Part shown: positions 8,140-16,752 of the stretch, in pieces
Layout: each line of letters starts with the position of its first letter
How positions within the stretch are numbered: the first letter of the stretch is position 1
Source: DASXRA01 sp036558905
GTDB taxonomy: Bacteria; Actinomycetota; Actinomycetes; Mycobacteriales; Jatrophihabitantaceae
Reading direction: 5' to 3'
Length of the DNA stretch: 64,000 nucleotides
Assembly: GCA_036558905.1 (NCBI GenBank)
Contig: DATBER010000029.1
Location: 43,177 to 107,176, forward strand
Position numbers and translations under genes: made by a program
The notes under the pieces: model-generated
The model's input: only the letters and a program-made list of their open reading frames with translations
What the model was told of the DNA's origin: nothing
Databases searched by the model: none

Positions 8140-9206
8140 ACCACCGGCAGCGCGACGTCGACGGACAGCCCGCCGGCGGGGTTGGCGACGGCCTGGATGT
8201 GCCCGTGGTGGGCGGCCACGATCGAGCGGGCGATGGTCAGGCCGAGGCCGACTCCCCCGCCGTGGTCGAGCCGGTCACCGGTCTGGCGGCGGAAGGGCTC
8301 GAACAGCGCCCCGACCTGGTCCGGGGCGACGACCGGGCCGGTGTTGCTGACGACGAGCCGGCCCGGTTCGGCGACGGCGACGTGCACCTGCCCGCCGTCC
8401 ACGTTGTACTTGATGGCGTTCTGCACGAGGTTGCCGACCAGCCGCTCGATCAGCGGGCGCTCGCCGACGACCCAGGCCGGCGCCAGCTCGGCGGCGACGC
8501 GCACCCCGTGTTCCTCGGCGGCCCGGGCCAGCGTGGTCAGCGTGTCGTCGGTGATCTCGTCCAGCCGCAACGGCGCCGACGACACCAGCCCGCGTTCGGT
8601 CTCGGCCAGCACCAGCAGGCCCTCGATCAGCTTCTCGTTGCGCTCGTTGGTGGCCAGCAACTGCCGGGACAGCAGCTGCAGCTGCTCCGGGGTGAGGGCG
8701 TCGGCCAGGCTGACCTCGATCAGCGTGCGCTGGGTGGCCAGCGGGGTGCGCAGCTCGTGCGAGGCGTTCGCGGCGAACCGGCGCTGGGACTCATAACCGA
8801 GCGCGACGCGGTCCAGCAGCTGGTCGATCGCGTCCGACAGCTGTCGCGTCTCGTCGCGTGGCCCGGTGGCCTGCAGCCGCACGTCCAGGCTGGTCGGCCC
8901 GAGCTTGGCGACCGTGCCGGCCATCGCCCGTACCGGGAAGAGCGCCCAGCGGGACAGCAGCCAGCCGATGCCGAGCACGATCAGGCCGCCCAGGACGAGC
9001 TCGAACCAGGCCAGCCCGACGCTGAACGACCGGCCGCAGTTGTTGCCCAAGTCGTGCCAGTAGCTGTCGCTGCACAAGCTGTACCCGCCGCGGTACTCGC
9101 GGAAGATGTTCAGGCCGGTCTGCAGCGCCCAGACCATGTAGATCCACCCCACCGGTATCGCCACCACGAACGCGACCAGGATGCGCAGGCGGGCGCTCTG
9201 CCACAC
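8133..9206 (-). CDS. two-component sensor histidine kinase
   Basis: This 357-residue membrane kinase has one helix at residues 8-28, an extracytoplasmic loop of about 35 residues containing two Cys, and a second helix at about 66-88. A HAMP-like segment follows, then the HisKA box with phospho-acceptor His (ASHELRTPLATQ) and a HATPase domain with N box (LVGNLVQNAIKYN) and G boxes (VGLGLTIARSIVAAHHG). The GTG at 9206 starts 4 bp after the response-regulator stop, so the pair is co-transcribed. The two Cys in the short sensor loop could form a disulfide and make the sensor redox- or envelope-responsive; that is inference. The signal is unknown. Confidence 0.93.
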   Translation of the reverse strand: MWQSARLRILVAFVVAIPVGWIYMVWALQTGLNIFREYRGGYSLCSDSYWHDLGNNCGRSFSVGLAWFELVLGGLIVLGIGWLLSRWALFPVRAMAGTVAKLGPTSLDVRLQATGPRDETRQLSDAIDQLLDRVALGYESQRRFAANASHELRTPLATQRTLIEVSLADALTPEQLQLLSRQLLATNERNEKLIEGLLVLAETERGLVSSAPLRLDEITDDTLTTLARAAEEHGVRVAAELAPAWVVGERPLIERLVGNLVQNAIKYNVDGGQVHVAVAEPGRLVVSNTGPVVAPDQVGALFEPFRRQTGDRLDHGGGVGLGLTIARSIVAAHHGHIQAVANPAGGLSVDVALPVVQ

Positions 9207-9210
9207 GGCG

Positions 9211-9870
9211 CTACCCGCCGAACCGGTAGCCGACCCGGGGCACGGTGTGGATCACCGGCGGGTCACCGAGCTTGCGGCGCAGCGTCATGACGGCCACCCG
9301 CACCGCATTGGTGAACGGGTCGGCGTGCTCGTCCCAGGCCTGCTCGAGCAGGGTCTCGGCGCTGACCACCTGACCGCTGGAGCGCATCAGCACCGACAGA
9401 ACGGCGAACTCCTTGGGAGTCAGGTCGAGCAAATGGCCGTCACGGAAGGCCTGGTGCCGCGGCACGTCGAGCACCACGCCGTGCTCATCCAGCACCGGGG
9501 CGAAGCCCGCGGGTGGACGCCGGCCCAGCGCCTGCACGCGGGCGGCCAGCTCGGCGAACGCGAACGGCTTGGTCAGATAGTCGTCAGCGCCCAGCCCCAA
9601 CCCGTCGACCCGGTCGCGGATACCGCCGGCCGCGGTCAGGATCAGGATCCGGGTGCCCAGCTCGGAGCGCACGATCCACTGGCAGACCTCGTCGCCGGTG
9701 CGGCCCGGCATGTCGCGGTCCAGGACGGCCACCGCGTACTCGTTGACGCTGAGCCGCTCCAGCGCCGCATTGCCGTCGTAGCAGACGTCGACAGCCATTG
9801 ACAGCTTGCGCAGCCCCTCGGCGACCGTGTCGGCGAGCAGCTGCTCGTCGTCGGCGAGAAGCACACGCAC
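9211..9870 (-). CDS. OmpR/PhoB-family response regulator
   Basis: This 219-residue regulator has a receiver domain with the acidic pocket (DD at residues 7-8), phospho-acceptor Asp51 (VLDRDMPG), the switch Thr (ILTAAG) and Lys (LTKPF). A C-terminal winged helix follows (PKEFAVLSVLMRSSGQVVS... and the recognition helix VRVAVMTLRRKLG). The GTG at 9870 is preceded by AGGAG at a 6-base spacing and aligns with the family start; a longer reading from 9933 is less likely. A 9-bp direct repeat with an 11-bp period lies 50 bp upstream and could be its own binding site. The divergent D,D-carboxypeptidase gene shares that region and is the obvious candidate target. Confidence 0.95.
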   Translation of the reverse strand: MRVLLADDEQLLADTVAEGLRKLSMAVDVCYDGNAALERLSVNEYAVAVLDRDMPGRTGDEVCQWIVRSELGTRILILTAAGGIRDRVDGLGLGADDYLTKPFAFAELAARVQALGRRPPAGFAPVLDEHGVVLDVPRHQAFRDGHLLDLTPKEFAVLSVLMRSSGQVVSAETLLEQAWDEHADPFTNAVRVAVMTLRRKLGDPPVIHTVPRVGYRFGG

Positions 9871-9919
9871 ATCCAGCTCCTGTCTCCTGACCCGGGCCGC
9901 ACAAGCATCGCGGCCAGTG

Positions 9920-9939
9920 CATAAGGGCGCCATAAGGGC
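9920..9939. promoter_or_regulatory. direct repeat, candidate OmpR-type operator
   Basis: CATAAGGGC occurs at 9920-9928 and again at 9931-9939, an 11-bp period with both copies on the same helical face. OmpR/PhoB-family regulators classically bind such direct repeats. The site lies in the 113-bp gap between the response-regulator gene and the D,D-carboxypeptidase gene, 44 bp before the latter's ATG. Confidence 0.5.
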
Positions 9940-9983
9940 AACTCGAACGTCGACGATAGCGACCTTTTGCGAGCGTCCGAATC

Positions 9984-10883
9984 ATGAACAACGCAGGATT
10001 CGGGACGACGACCTACTACCGGCACCGACGACCCGCGGCCCGGCGGTGGCGGCCGGTGCTGGTGGTGCTGGCCCTGCTCGCCGCCGGTGGGGTGACCGCC
10101 GGGTTCGCGATGCACAACCGCCTCGAGCACCGGGTGTACGGACCGCCCGGGCCGGGCCAGACGTCGTACCGGATCGCCGGGCAGGACGTCGTGTCGAGCA
10201 GCGGCCAGCAGCCGGTGCCCATCGCCAGCCTGGCCAAGGTCATGACCGCCTACCTGGTGCTGCGCGATCACCCGCTGGACGGCGGCGACGGGTCGCTCGG
10301 CCTGACCGTGACCGACGACGACGTGGCCGACACCGAGCGCCGGGCCGGGCGGGACGAGTCGATCGTGCGGGTGGCCGCCGGAGAGACGCTGACCGAGCGG
10401 CAGGCGCTGGCCGCCCTGCTGCTGCCGTCGGCCAACAACGTCGCGGCCATGCTGGCCCGGGCCGCCGACGGCTCGCCGGCAGCGTTCGTCGCCCGCATGA
10501 ACCACATGGCCCACGCCCTGGGGATGCGGCACACGATCTACACCGACCCGAGCGGCTTCGACGAGGGCACCCGTTCGACGGCGGCTGACCAGCTCGTGCT
10601 GGCCCAGCAGGCGATGCGGCTGCCCGAGTTCGCTGCCCTGGTCGCGCTGCCCAGATACGAGCTGCCCGTGGCCGGCACCATCCACAACACCGACACCCTG
10701 CTCGGCCAGGACGGCTTCGTCGGCATCAAGACGGGCTCGGACGACGCGGCCGGCGGGTGCTTCATGTTCCGGGCCCACCGCAGCGGCGGCGACATCACCG
10801 GCGTGGTCCTGGGCCGGCCGGGCCACGACCTGGTGGCTGCCGGGCTGGACGCCGCCCGCCAGCTCGTCGAAGCGGTCGCCTGA
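9984..10883 (+). CDS. D-alanyl-D-alanine carboxypeptidase
   Basis: This 299-residue penicillin-binding serine carboxypeptidase trims the terminal D-Ala from peptidoglycan stem peptides outside the membrane. A basic N-terminus and a hydrophobic helix (residues 24-43) act as signal anchor. The active-site motifs are all present: SLAK (Ser83, Lys86), SAN, and KTG in GIKTGSDDAAGG. The protein is short; it lacks the C-terminal membrane-anchoring helix seen in many DacA-type enzymes, so it is probably tethered by its N-terminus. It is divergent from a two-component system whose putative binding site lies in between, suggesting regulated wall remodelling. Confidence 0.93.
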   Translation: MNNAGFGTTTYYRHRRPAARRWRPVLVVLALLAAGGVTAGFAMHNRLEHRVYGPPGPGQTSYRIAGQDVVSSSGQQPVPIASLAKVMTAYLVLRDHPLDGGDGSLGLTVTDDDVADTERRAGRDESIVRVAAGETLTERQALAALLLPSANNVAAMLARAADGSPAAFVARMNHMAHALGMRHTIYTDPSGFDEGTRSTAADQLVLAQQAMRLPEFAALVALPRYELPVAGTIHNTDTLLGQDGFVGIKTGSDDAAGGCFMFRAHRSGGDITGVVLGRPGHDLVAAGLDAARQLVEAVA

Positions 10884-10898
10884 ACCGGCCGGGTTCCT

Positions 10899-10961
10899 CC
10901 GCTTCCCCTCCACTCCGACCAGATTCGACGCCGCGATTTGGTTGGACGGGAGGGGAAGCGG
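10899..10961. terminator. imperfect inverted repeat between convergent genes
   Basis: Two 22-bp arms (10899-10920 and 10940-10961) are complementary at 19 of 22 positions around a 19-base loop. The element sits between the convergent carboxypeptidase and PfkB genes, so it probably acts as a bidirectional terminator. There is no T-tract. Confidence 0.55.
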
Positions 10962-10991
10962 GCCTTCCCCCGGACGAGCGGTCCGGCCGGG

Positions 10992-11903
10992 CTAGCGCGC
11001 TGCCTCGACTTCAGCGGCGGTGGGCGGGTCGGCCCCGGCCCGCTCGCAGGTGAGCGCCGCGACCAGGATCGCCTCGTCGAGGGCCGGGCCGAGGTCGGTG
11101 ACAGCCAGCGTCGCGGCGTCGTGCACGCCGGCGGTGGCCAGCGCGGTGAGCAGCCCGGACGTGAACGCGTCGCCGGCCCCGATGGTGTCGACCAGCCGGA
11201 TCGGCCGGCCGGCCCGCGCTATCGGGTCGGCGCCCGCCCGATAGCCGACGGCGCCGTGCTCGCCCCGGGTGATCACCACCGCTTCCGGGCCGAGCGCCAG
11301 CCACCGGGTCGCCACGGCCGCGGCCGCGTCGCCCGGGTACAGCCAGGCGATGTCGTCCTCGCTGGCCTTGACGAGCTGGGCCACGGCCGCCGTCTGCTCC
11401 ACGATCGGCCGGGCCCGTTCTGGGCTGGCGAGCAGGGTCGGGCGCACGTTCGGGTCGTAGCTCACCAGGGCCGAGCTGGCGCCCAGCGCCTCTATGACGC
11501 GCGCGTCGCCCGGCGGTGTCCACGACGCCAGCGAGCCGCTGTGCACGATCCGGGTGGCCGCCGGGATCGCCAGCTCGGCAGCGGTCCACTGGAAGTTGGC
11601 GGTGCCCTCGAGGTAGAAGTCGTAGCTCGCCTTGCGTTGCTCGTCGAGGTTGATCAACGCCAGCGTCGTCGGCTGCGGCGCGTCCACTGCGGCGGACAGG
11701 CCCACCCCGTTGCGCTCGGCGAAATCGCGCAGCCGCCGGCCGAACGTATCGGTGGAGAACCGGGCCATCAGCTCGGTCGGCTGCCCCAGCCGGGCCAGCC
11801 CGACCGCGACGTTCAGCGGGCTGCCGGACAAGTGAGCGGTGAACGTGTGCTGGTCGCCGGAATCGACCAGATCGATAAGGGCCTCGCCGATGACCGTCAA
11901 CAC
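10992..11903 (-). CDS. PfkB-family carbohydrate kinase (fructokinase-like)
   Basis: This 303-residue sugar kinase of the ribokinase/PfkB fold phosphorylates a sugar with ATP. The N-terminal signature (LTVIGEALIDLV), the GGxxN-like substrate loop (here SGSPLNVAVGLARLG) and the C-terminal DTIGAGDAFTSGLL with catalytic Asp are visible. The pattern is most like bacterial fructokinases, but substrate choice is not provable here. The GTG at 11903 lies 7 bp after a TAACCT hexamer (complement of 11911-11916), so the transcript is probably leaderless. It is back to back with the exonuclease gene, only 24 bp apart, and the two -10 elements overlap. Confidence 0.88.
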   Translation of the reverse strand: MLTVIGEALIDLVDSGDQHTFTAHLSGSPLNVAVGLARLGQPTELMARFSTDTFGRRLRDFAERNGVGLSAAVDAPQPTTLALINLDEQRKASYDFYLEGTANFQWTAAELAIPAATRIVHSGSLASWTPPGDARVIEALGASSALVSYDPNVRPTLLASPERARPIVEQTAAVAQLVKASEDDIAWLYPGDAAAAVATRWLALGPEAVVITRGEHGAVGYRAGADPIARAGRPIRLVDTIGAGDAFTSGLLTALATAGVHDAATLAVTDLGPALDEAILVAALTCERAGADPPTAAEVEAAR

Positions 11904-11910
11904 GGCCCGC

Positions 11911-11920
11911 AGGTTACCGT
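11911..11920. promoter_or_regulatory. overlapping divergent -10 elements (pfkB-type / exonuclease)
   Basis: The ten bases AGGTTACCGT contain TACCGT on the plus strand (11915-11920), seven bases before the exonuclease GTG. They also contain TAACCT on the minus strand (11916-11911), seven bases before the kinase GTG. Both fit TAnnnT at leaderless spacing. Polymerase cannot occupy both at once. Confidence 0.55.
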
Positions 11921-11927
11921 CCACGGC

Positions 11928-12830
11928 GTGACCCTCATGCTCGTCGATGCGGCCAACCTGTACTTCCGCGCGTTCTACGGCGTGCCGGAGTCGGTGACGT
12001 CCCCGGACGGCCGGCCGATCAACGCGGTCCGGGGCTTCCTCGACATGACGGCCACCCTGATCGAGCGGCGCCGCCCGATGCGCTACGTGGCCTGCCTGGA
12101 CCTCGAGTGGCGGCCGGCGTTCCGCGTGCAGCTGATGCCGTCGTACAAGGCACACCGCCTGGCCCCGGACGGCAGCGAAGCGATCCCCGACAAGCTGGTG
12201 CTGCAGATCCCGGTGCTGCTCGACGTGCTGCGGGCGCTGGGCCTGGCCACCGGCGGCGCCGAGGGGTTCGAGGCCGACGACGTGATCGCCGCGCTGGCCG
12301 CCCGCGACGACGGCCCGTGCGAGATCGTCAGCAGCGACCGTGACCTGATCGCCCTGGCCACCCACCGGGTGCGCGTGCTCTACGTCGGCCGGGGCGTAGC
12401 CCGGTTCGAAGTGATCGGCCCGGATCAGGTGCAGGCCAAGTACGGCGTGCCGCCCGAGCGTTACCCCGACCTCGCCGCGCTGCGCGGGGATCCGAGCGAC
12501 GGGCTGCCCGGCGTGGCCGGCATCGGCGAGAAGACGGCCGCCGCGCTGGTGAACCGGTTCGGACCGGTCGAGGATGTCGTCGCCGCCGCCCAGGCCGGCC
12601 GGCCCGGCTTCCCGGCCGGGACGGTGGCCAAGATCGTGGCGGCGGCCGACTACCTGGCCAAGGTGCCGGCGGTAGTGCGCGGACGCACCGACGCACCGGT
12701 GCCTGAACTGGCCGACGAACTGCCGGCCGAGCCGGCCGACGCCGCGGCCCTCGTCGAACTGGCCGACCGGTACGGCATCGACGCCTCGGTCAACCGCGTG
12801 CTCAACGCGATCAAGCGCGCACTCGGCTGA
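11928..12830 (+). CDS. 5'-3' exonuclease / flap nuclease (PolI N-domain-like)
   Basis: This 300-residue protein corresponds to the 5'-3' exonuclease domain of DNA polymerase I, encoded as a stand-alone gene as in M. tuberculosis Rv2090. Metal-binding acidic residues are seen in MLVDAANLYFRAF, GFEADDVIAAL and SSDRDLIAL. The helix-hairpin-helix is LRGDPSDGLPGVAGIGEKTAAALV. It would remove flaps or RNA primers in replication and repair. The GTG at 11928 lies seven bases after TACCGT, suggesting a leaderless mRNA. The ATG at 11937 (MLVDAAN) is the alternative start. It precedes the DUF4333 gene convergently with a 6-bp gap. Confidence 0.92.
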   Translation: MTLMLVDAANLYFRAFYGVPESVTSPDGRPINAVRGFLDMTATLIERRRPMRYVACLDLEWRPAFRVQLMPSYKAHRLAPDGSEAIPDKLVLQIPVLLDVLRALGLATGGAEGFEADDVIAALAARDDGPCEIVSSDRDLIALATHRVRVLYVGRGVARFEVIGPDQVQAKYGVPPERYPDLAALRGDPSDGLPGVAGIGEKTAAALVNRFGPVEDVVAAAQAGRPGFPAGTVAKIVAAADYLAKVPAVVRGRTDAPVPELADELPAEPADAAALVELADRYGIDASVNRVLNAIKRALG

Positions 12831-12836
12831 GCCCGA

Positions 12837-13916
12837 TCAACTGGCCGGGCTCCAGGCGTAGTTGCCGCTGTCACTGGTGATCGTCACGGTCACCTTCTTG
12901 CCGCCGTCGGCGGTGCAGGTGAACGTCGCGCCCTTCTTCACCTTCGGGTTCTTGCCGTTGTTGCACTTGACGTTCGTGTAGCCGCCCTTCTCGATCGTCT
13001 TCTCGACAGCGGTGTGGTCGAGCACCTTCTTGAAGCCGAGGAAGCCCGGTTTGGTCACGAAGGCCACCACAGCCAAGATCACGATCACCGCAACGACGGC
13101 CCCGCCGATCCACAGACCGACGTGACGCTTCTTCGGCGGTGCGGGCGGGTACGGCGAATACGGCTGCTGTCCGTACGGGCTGTACTGCCCGTACGGCTGC
13201 TGCTGCGGCGGCGCACCGTAGGGCTGCTGCGGGTAGCCCGGCTCCGGCTGGTAGGGCTGCTGCCCGTACGGCTGCTGCTGTGGCCACGCGCCCTGGTCGG
13301 GCTGCTGCTGTGGCCACGCGCCCTGGTCGGGCTGCTGCTGGTGGGGCTGCTGGGCGTACGGCTGTCCCCACGCGGACGGGTCGGGTTGGTAGGGCTGCTC
13401 GGGCTGATACGGCGCGGGCTGCGGGTAGCCCTGCGGAGACGGCGGGGCCGGCGACTGCTGCGGCGTGGGCGGCGGGTACGACGGCGGCGTCGGCGGCTGA
13501 GGCTGGTAGGACCCCCCGGGCGGAGGCGGCGGGAACGACGGAATCGGTGGGGTCGGCGGCTGAGCGCGCAGGTCGGATCGCGAGAACGCCTGGGTGCGGT
13601 CGTCGTCGGCGCCCGGCAGGTCGGACGGGCCGGAGTCGGCCGGTTCCCCCGAGGCCGGATCGCCGGACGAGACCTGGTCGGCCGGTTGCTCAGCCAGGCT
13701 GTACTGCGTGGTGGGGGCGTTGTCGGACTCGCCGAAGCTCGACGGAGGGCGTGCGATCGGACGGGCGATAGTCGCCTCCTCCGGCTCGTCGTCAGCCGGC
13801 TCGGCGCCCTGGTCGGAGCTGGAGTGCTCGGAGCTAGGTCCCCACTGCGAGTTCTGCGGTGGCTGCGGCCACGGCTGATCGCCCTGGTTTCCCTGATCGC
13901 CGTTGTCGGATGCCAT
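12837..13916 (-). CDS. Pro/Gln-rich single-pass membrane protein with C-terminal DUF4333
   Basis: This 359-residue protein has a long disordered cytoplasmic part (residues 1-265) rich in Asp/Glu, then in Pro, Gln and Tyr, including repeated QQPYGQ-like units and a duplicated WPQQQPDQGA unit. One transmembrane helix follows at about 272-292. A small extracytoplasmic DUF4333 domain ends the protein, with two Cys (VKCNNG and FTCTADGG) that can form a disulfide. The ATG at 13916 has AGAGG upstream. The position matches M. tuberculosis Rv2091c between the exonuclease and helY. Function is unknown; the same low-complexity/TM/DUF4333 plan is common in actinobacterial envelope proteins. Confidence 0.85.
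   Translation of the reverse strand: MASDNGDQGNQGDQPWPQPPQNSQWGPSSEHSSSDQGAEPADDEPEEATIARPIARPPSSFGESDNAPTTQYSLAEQPADQVSSGDPASGEPADSGPSDLPGADDDRTQAFSRSDLRAQPPTPPIPSFPPPPPGGSYQPQPPTPPSYPPPTPQQSPAPPSPQGYPQPAPYQPEQPYQPDPSAWGQPYAQQPHQQQPDQGAWPQQQPDQGAWPQQQPYGQQPYQPEPGYPQQPYGAPPQQQPYGQYSPYGQQPYSPYPPAPPKKRHVGLWIGGAVVAVIVILAVVAFVTKPGFLGFKKVLDHTAVEKTIEKGGYTNVKCNNGKNPKVKKGATFTCTADGGKKVTVTITSDSGNYAWSPAS
13271..13330. repeat. perfect 30-bp tandem duplication in coding sequence
   Basis: The 30 bases at 13271-13300 are repeated exactly at 13301-13330, and ten further bases match a third copy. The unit is in frame and encodes a ten-residue Gln/Pro/Trp block of the DUF4333 protein. It is likely a recent slippage product in a disordered region. 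Confidence 0.9.
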
Positions 13917-14003
13917 GATCTGCCTCTTCCGTCCGGAACGCACTGCGTACGCCTTGCCGGTTTTCGGGCCCTACGCTACTGCGCGCCCGGGTCACCGTAC
14001 CGA

Positions 14004-16724
14004 TCAGGGGAACATGCCCTGAGCTACCACCCCACGCCGGATCGTGCGCGCGGCGGTCCGGGCCCGCTCGGCCACCGGGGCCTCCACGCCGCTCGGCGAC
14101 GGGGCCGCGGCGATCTGCTCGAGCAGATCCAGCAGCTGCTTGCACCAGCGGACGAAGTCGCCGGCCGAGAGCTCCACGCCGGCCTCGGCGGTTGAGGTCA
14201 GCACCCGATCCAGGCTGTCCCGCTGCGTCCACCGGTAGGCCGCCCAGACGAAGCCGAGCTGCGGCTCGCGGGTGCGCGGCAGGCCCTGGTCGGCCTCGTC
14301 GTCGGCCAGCTCGGCCCAGATGCGGGTGGTGCCGGCCAGCGCCTCGCGCACCGCCGCGGTGGGCATCCGGTCGGACAGCTGCTCGTCGCGGCGGGCCTCG
14401 TAGACGAGGGTGGACACCACGGCGGCCAGCTCGGCCGGGTCCAGCCCGTCCCACAGGCCGGCCCGCAGGCACTCGGCCGCCAGCAGGTCGGACTCCGACC
14501 AGATCCGGGCCAGCTGCCGTCCGGCCGGCGTGGTCTCGTCGCCGGCCAGGTAGCCCCGGTTGTCGAGCAGGGCGCAGATCCGGTCGAACGTGCGCCCCAA
14601 CGAGTTCGTCCGGCCCTCGATGCGCCGGCGCAGGGCGGCCGTCTCGCGCTCCAGCCGCTGGTGCCGCTCGGCCCAGCGGGCGTGCGCCTCGCGGTCCGGG
14701 CAGTCGTGGCACGGGTGGGACCGGATGGCCCGGCGCAGCGCCGCGATCTGCTCGTCGTCGGCGGCTGAGCTCTCCCGGCGGGGGCGGCGCTTGGCCGGTG
14801 GCAGGTCCAACGTGCGCAGCGTCGAGGCCAGGTCGCGCCGGTCCTGGGGCGAGCGGTGGTTGAACCGCTTGGGCACTCGTACCGTGGCCAGCGACTCGAC
14901 GGGCGTCGGGAAGTCGGTCAGCGACAGCCGGCCGGCCCACCGCGCTTCGGTGAGCACCAGCGGACGCGGGTCGTCACGAGGTGCCACACCCGGGTCGAGC
15001 ACCACGGCCAGCCCGGCCCGCCGCCCGGCCGGCACGCGGATCACATCGCCCGGCTTGAGGGACTCGAGCGAGGTGACGACGTTGCCGCGCCGGGCGCGCG
15101 CCCCTTGCCGGGCCAGCGCCGCCTCGCGGTCGGAGAGCTCGCGGCGCAGCGCGGCGTACTCGGCGAAGTCGCCCTTGTCGCACGTCATCTGCTGGGCCTG
15201 ATCGCGCATGGTGGCCTCGTTGCGCCGGATCTGCTTGAGCAGCCCGCCGACCGACCGGTCGGCCTGGAACTGGGCGAACGACGCCTCGAGCAGTTCGCGC
15301 GCGGCCGGGCGGCCCATCTGCCCGACCAGATTTACAGCCATGTTGTAGGACGGGCGGAACGACGAGCGCAGCGGATACGTCCGGGTGGAGGCCAGGCCGG
15401 CGACCCGGCCGGGGTCGGCCTCCGGGCTCCACAGCACGACTGCATGTCCCTCGACGTCGATGCCGCGCCGCCCGGCCCGCCCGGTCAGCTGCGTGTACTC
15501 CCCCGGCGTGATGTCAGCGTGGGTGTCGCCGTTGAACTTCGACAACCGCTCGAGCACCACCGTGCGGGCCGGCATGTTGATGCCCAGGGCCAGCGTCTCG
15601 GTGGCGAACACGACCCGGACCAGGCCGCGCACGAACAGGTCCTCGACGGTCTCCTTGAACGCGGGGATCAGCCCGGCGTGGTGGGCGGCCACACCGCGGC
15701 GCAGCCCGTCGAGCCAGTCCCAGTAGCCGAGCACGTCGAGGTCCTCGACCGGGATGGCCGCGGTCCGTTCCTCGACGATCGCGGTGATCTCGTCGCGCTC
15801 GTCCGGCTCGGTCAGCCACAGGCCGGACAGCACGCACTGCCGCACGCCCGCGTCGCAGCCGACCCGGCTGAAGATGAACGTGATGAGCGGCAGCAGCCCC
15901 TCGCTGTCCAGGCGGGCGATCACGTCGGGGCGGTGCGGGGGGCGCCAACCTCGGGGGGCCCGCGCACCCCGCACGGAACGCACGCCGGGGTCGAGGTAGC
16001 GCATCCGCTCGGTGATGAAGCGCTTCAGCTCCGGGTTCACGGCCGCGTCGTCGGCGCCGAACAGGTCGAACAGCCGGGTGCCTACCAGCATGTGCTGCCA
16101 CAGCGGCACCGGGCGCTGCTCGTGCACCACGACCCGGGTGTCGCCGCGTACGGTCACCAGCCACTCGCCGAACTCCTCGGCGTTGGACACCGTGGCCGAC
16201 AGCGAGACGAGCCGCACCGCCTCGGGCAGGTGGATGATCACCTCTTCCCAGACCGCACCGCGGAACCGGTCGCCCAGGTAGTGCACCTCGTCCATGACGA
16301 CGTAGCCCAGGCCCTCGAGCGCCGCGCTGCCGACGTAGAGCATGTTGCGCAGCACCTCGGTCGTCATCACAACGATTGGCGCGTGCGCGTTGACGGCGTT
16401 GTCGCCGGTCAGCAGTCCGACGGCGTCGGCGCCGTGCCGGTCGACCAGGTCGTTGAACTTCTGGTTGGACAGCGCCTTGATCGGCGTCGTGTAGAAGCAC
16501 TTCTGCCCGGACGCCAGCGCCTGGTGCACCGCGAACTCGCCCACCACGGTCTTGCCCGACCCGGTCGGCGCGCAGACCAGCACGCCGTGGCCCGCAGCCA
16601 GCGCCTCGCAGGCGTCGACCTGGAACTGGTCGAGCTCGAACGGATACCCGGTGCGGAAGCGGTCGAACTCGGGATACCTTCCCCGACGCCGAGCGGCGGC
16701 GTACCGATCAGCCGGCGCGGACAT
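14004..16724 (-). CDS. helY: DEAD/DEAH-box helicase HelY (Ski2/Mtr4-like)
   Basis: This 906-residue SF2 helicase contains the Q-like LDQFQVDACEAL, Walker A (APTGSGKT, near residue 45), DEVH box (VMDEVHYLGDRFRG), motif III (LSATVSNAEEF) and motif VI (QLTGRAGRRGIDVEG). A long C-terminal region carries DSHCT-like helices and a CxxCxxR-type segment. The family remodels RNA or DNA with ATP; its exact role in actinobacteria is unsettled. The ATG at 16724 lies seven bases after TAGGCT (complement of 16732-16737), suggesting a leaderless mRNA; a reading from 16862 would run into the divergent HAD gene. Order next to tatC matches mycobacteria. Confidence 0.94.
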   Translation of the reverse strand: MSAPADRYAAARRRGRYPEFDRFRTGYPFELDQFQVDACEALAAGHGVLVCAPTGSGKTVVGEFAVHQALASGQKCFYTTPIKALSNQKFNDLVDRHGADAVGLLTGDNAVNAHAPIVVMTTEVLRNMLYVGSAALEGLGYVVMDEVHYLGDRFRGAVWEEVIIHLPEAVRLVSLSATVSNAEEFGEWLVTVRGDTRVVVHEQRPVPLWQHMLVGTRLFDLFGADDAAVNPELKRFITERMRYLDPGVRSVRGARAPRGWRPPHRPDVIARLDSEGLLPLITFIFSRVGCDAGVRQCVLSGLWLTEPDERDEITAIVEERTAAIPVEDLDVLGYWDWLDGLRRGVAAHHAGLIPAFKETVEDLFVRGLVRVVFATETLALGINMPARTVVLERLSKFNGDTHADITPGEYTQLTGRAGRRGIDVEGHAVVLWSPEADPGRVAGLASTRTYPLRSSFRPSYNMAVNLVGQMGRPAARELLEASFAQFQADRSVGGLLKQIRRNEATMRDQAQQMTCDKGDFAEYAALRRELSDREAALARQGARARRGNVVTSLESLKPGDVIRVPAGRRAGLAVVLDPGVAPRDDPRPLVLTEARWAGRLSLTDFPTPVESLATVRVPKRFNHRSPQDRRDLASTLRTLDLPPAKRRPRRESSAADDEQIAALRRAIRSHPCHDCPDREAHARWAERHQRLERETAALRRRIEGRTNSLGRTFDRICALLDNRGYLAGDETTPAGRQLARIWSESDLLAAECLRAGLWDGLDPAELAAVVSTLVYEARRDEQLSDRMPTAAVREALAGTTRIWAELADDEADQGLPRTREPQLGFVWAAYRWTQRDSLDRVLTSTAEAGVELSAGDFVRWCKQLLDLLEQIAAAPSPSGVEAPVAERARTAARTIRRGVVAQGMFP

Positions 16725-16731
16725 ACCAACC

Positions 16732-16737
16732 AGCCTA
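16732..16737 (-). promoter_or_regulatory. -10 element of helY
   Basis: TAGGCT on the minus strand ends seven bases before the helY ATG (16724). That is the spacing expected for leaderless transcription in actinobacteria. Confidence 0.5.
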
Positions 16738-16752
16738 CGGAAGGCTAGGGAC

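Noticed and set aside
10938..11927. Upstream in-frame extension of the exonuclease gene
   Set aside because: It would run antisense through the PfkB kinase gene and has no conserved residues. The leaderless GTG at 11928 fits the family start.
13271..13330. CRISPR-like repeat
   Set aside because: The copies abut with no spacers, lie inside a coding region and are in frame.
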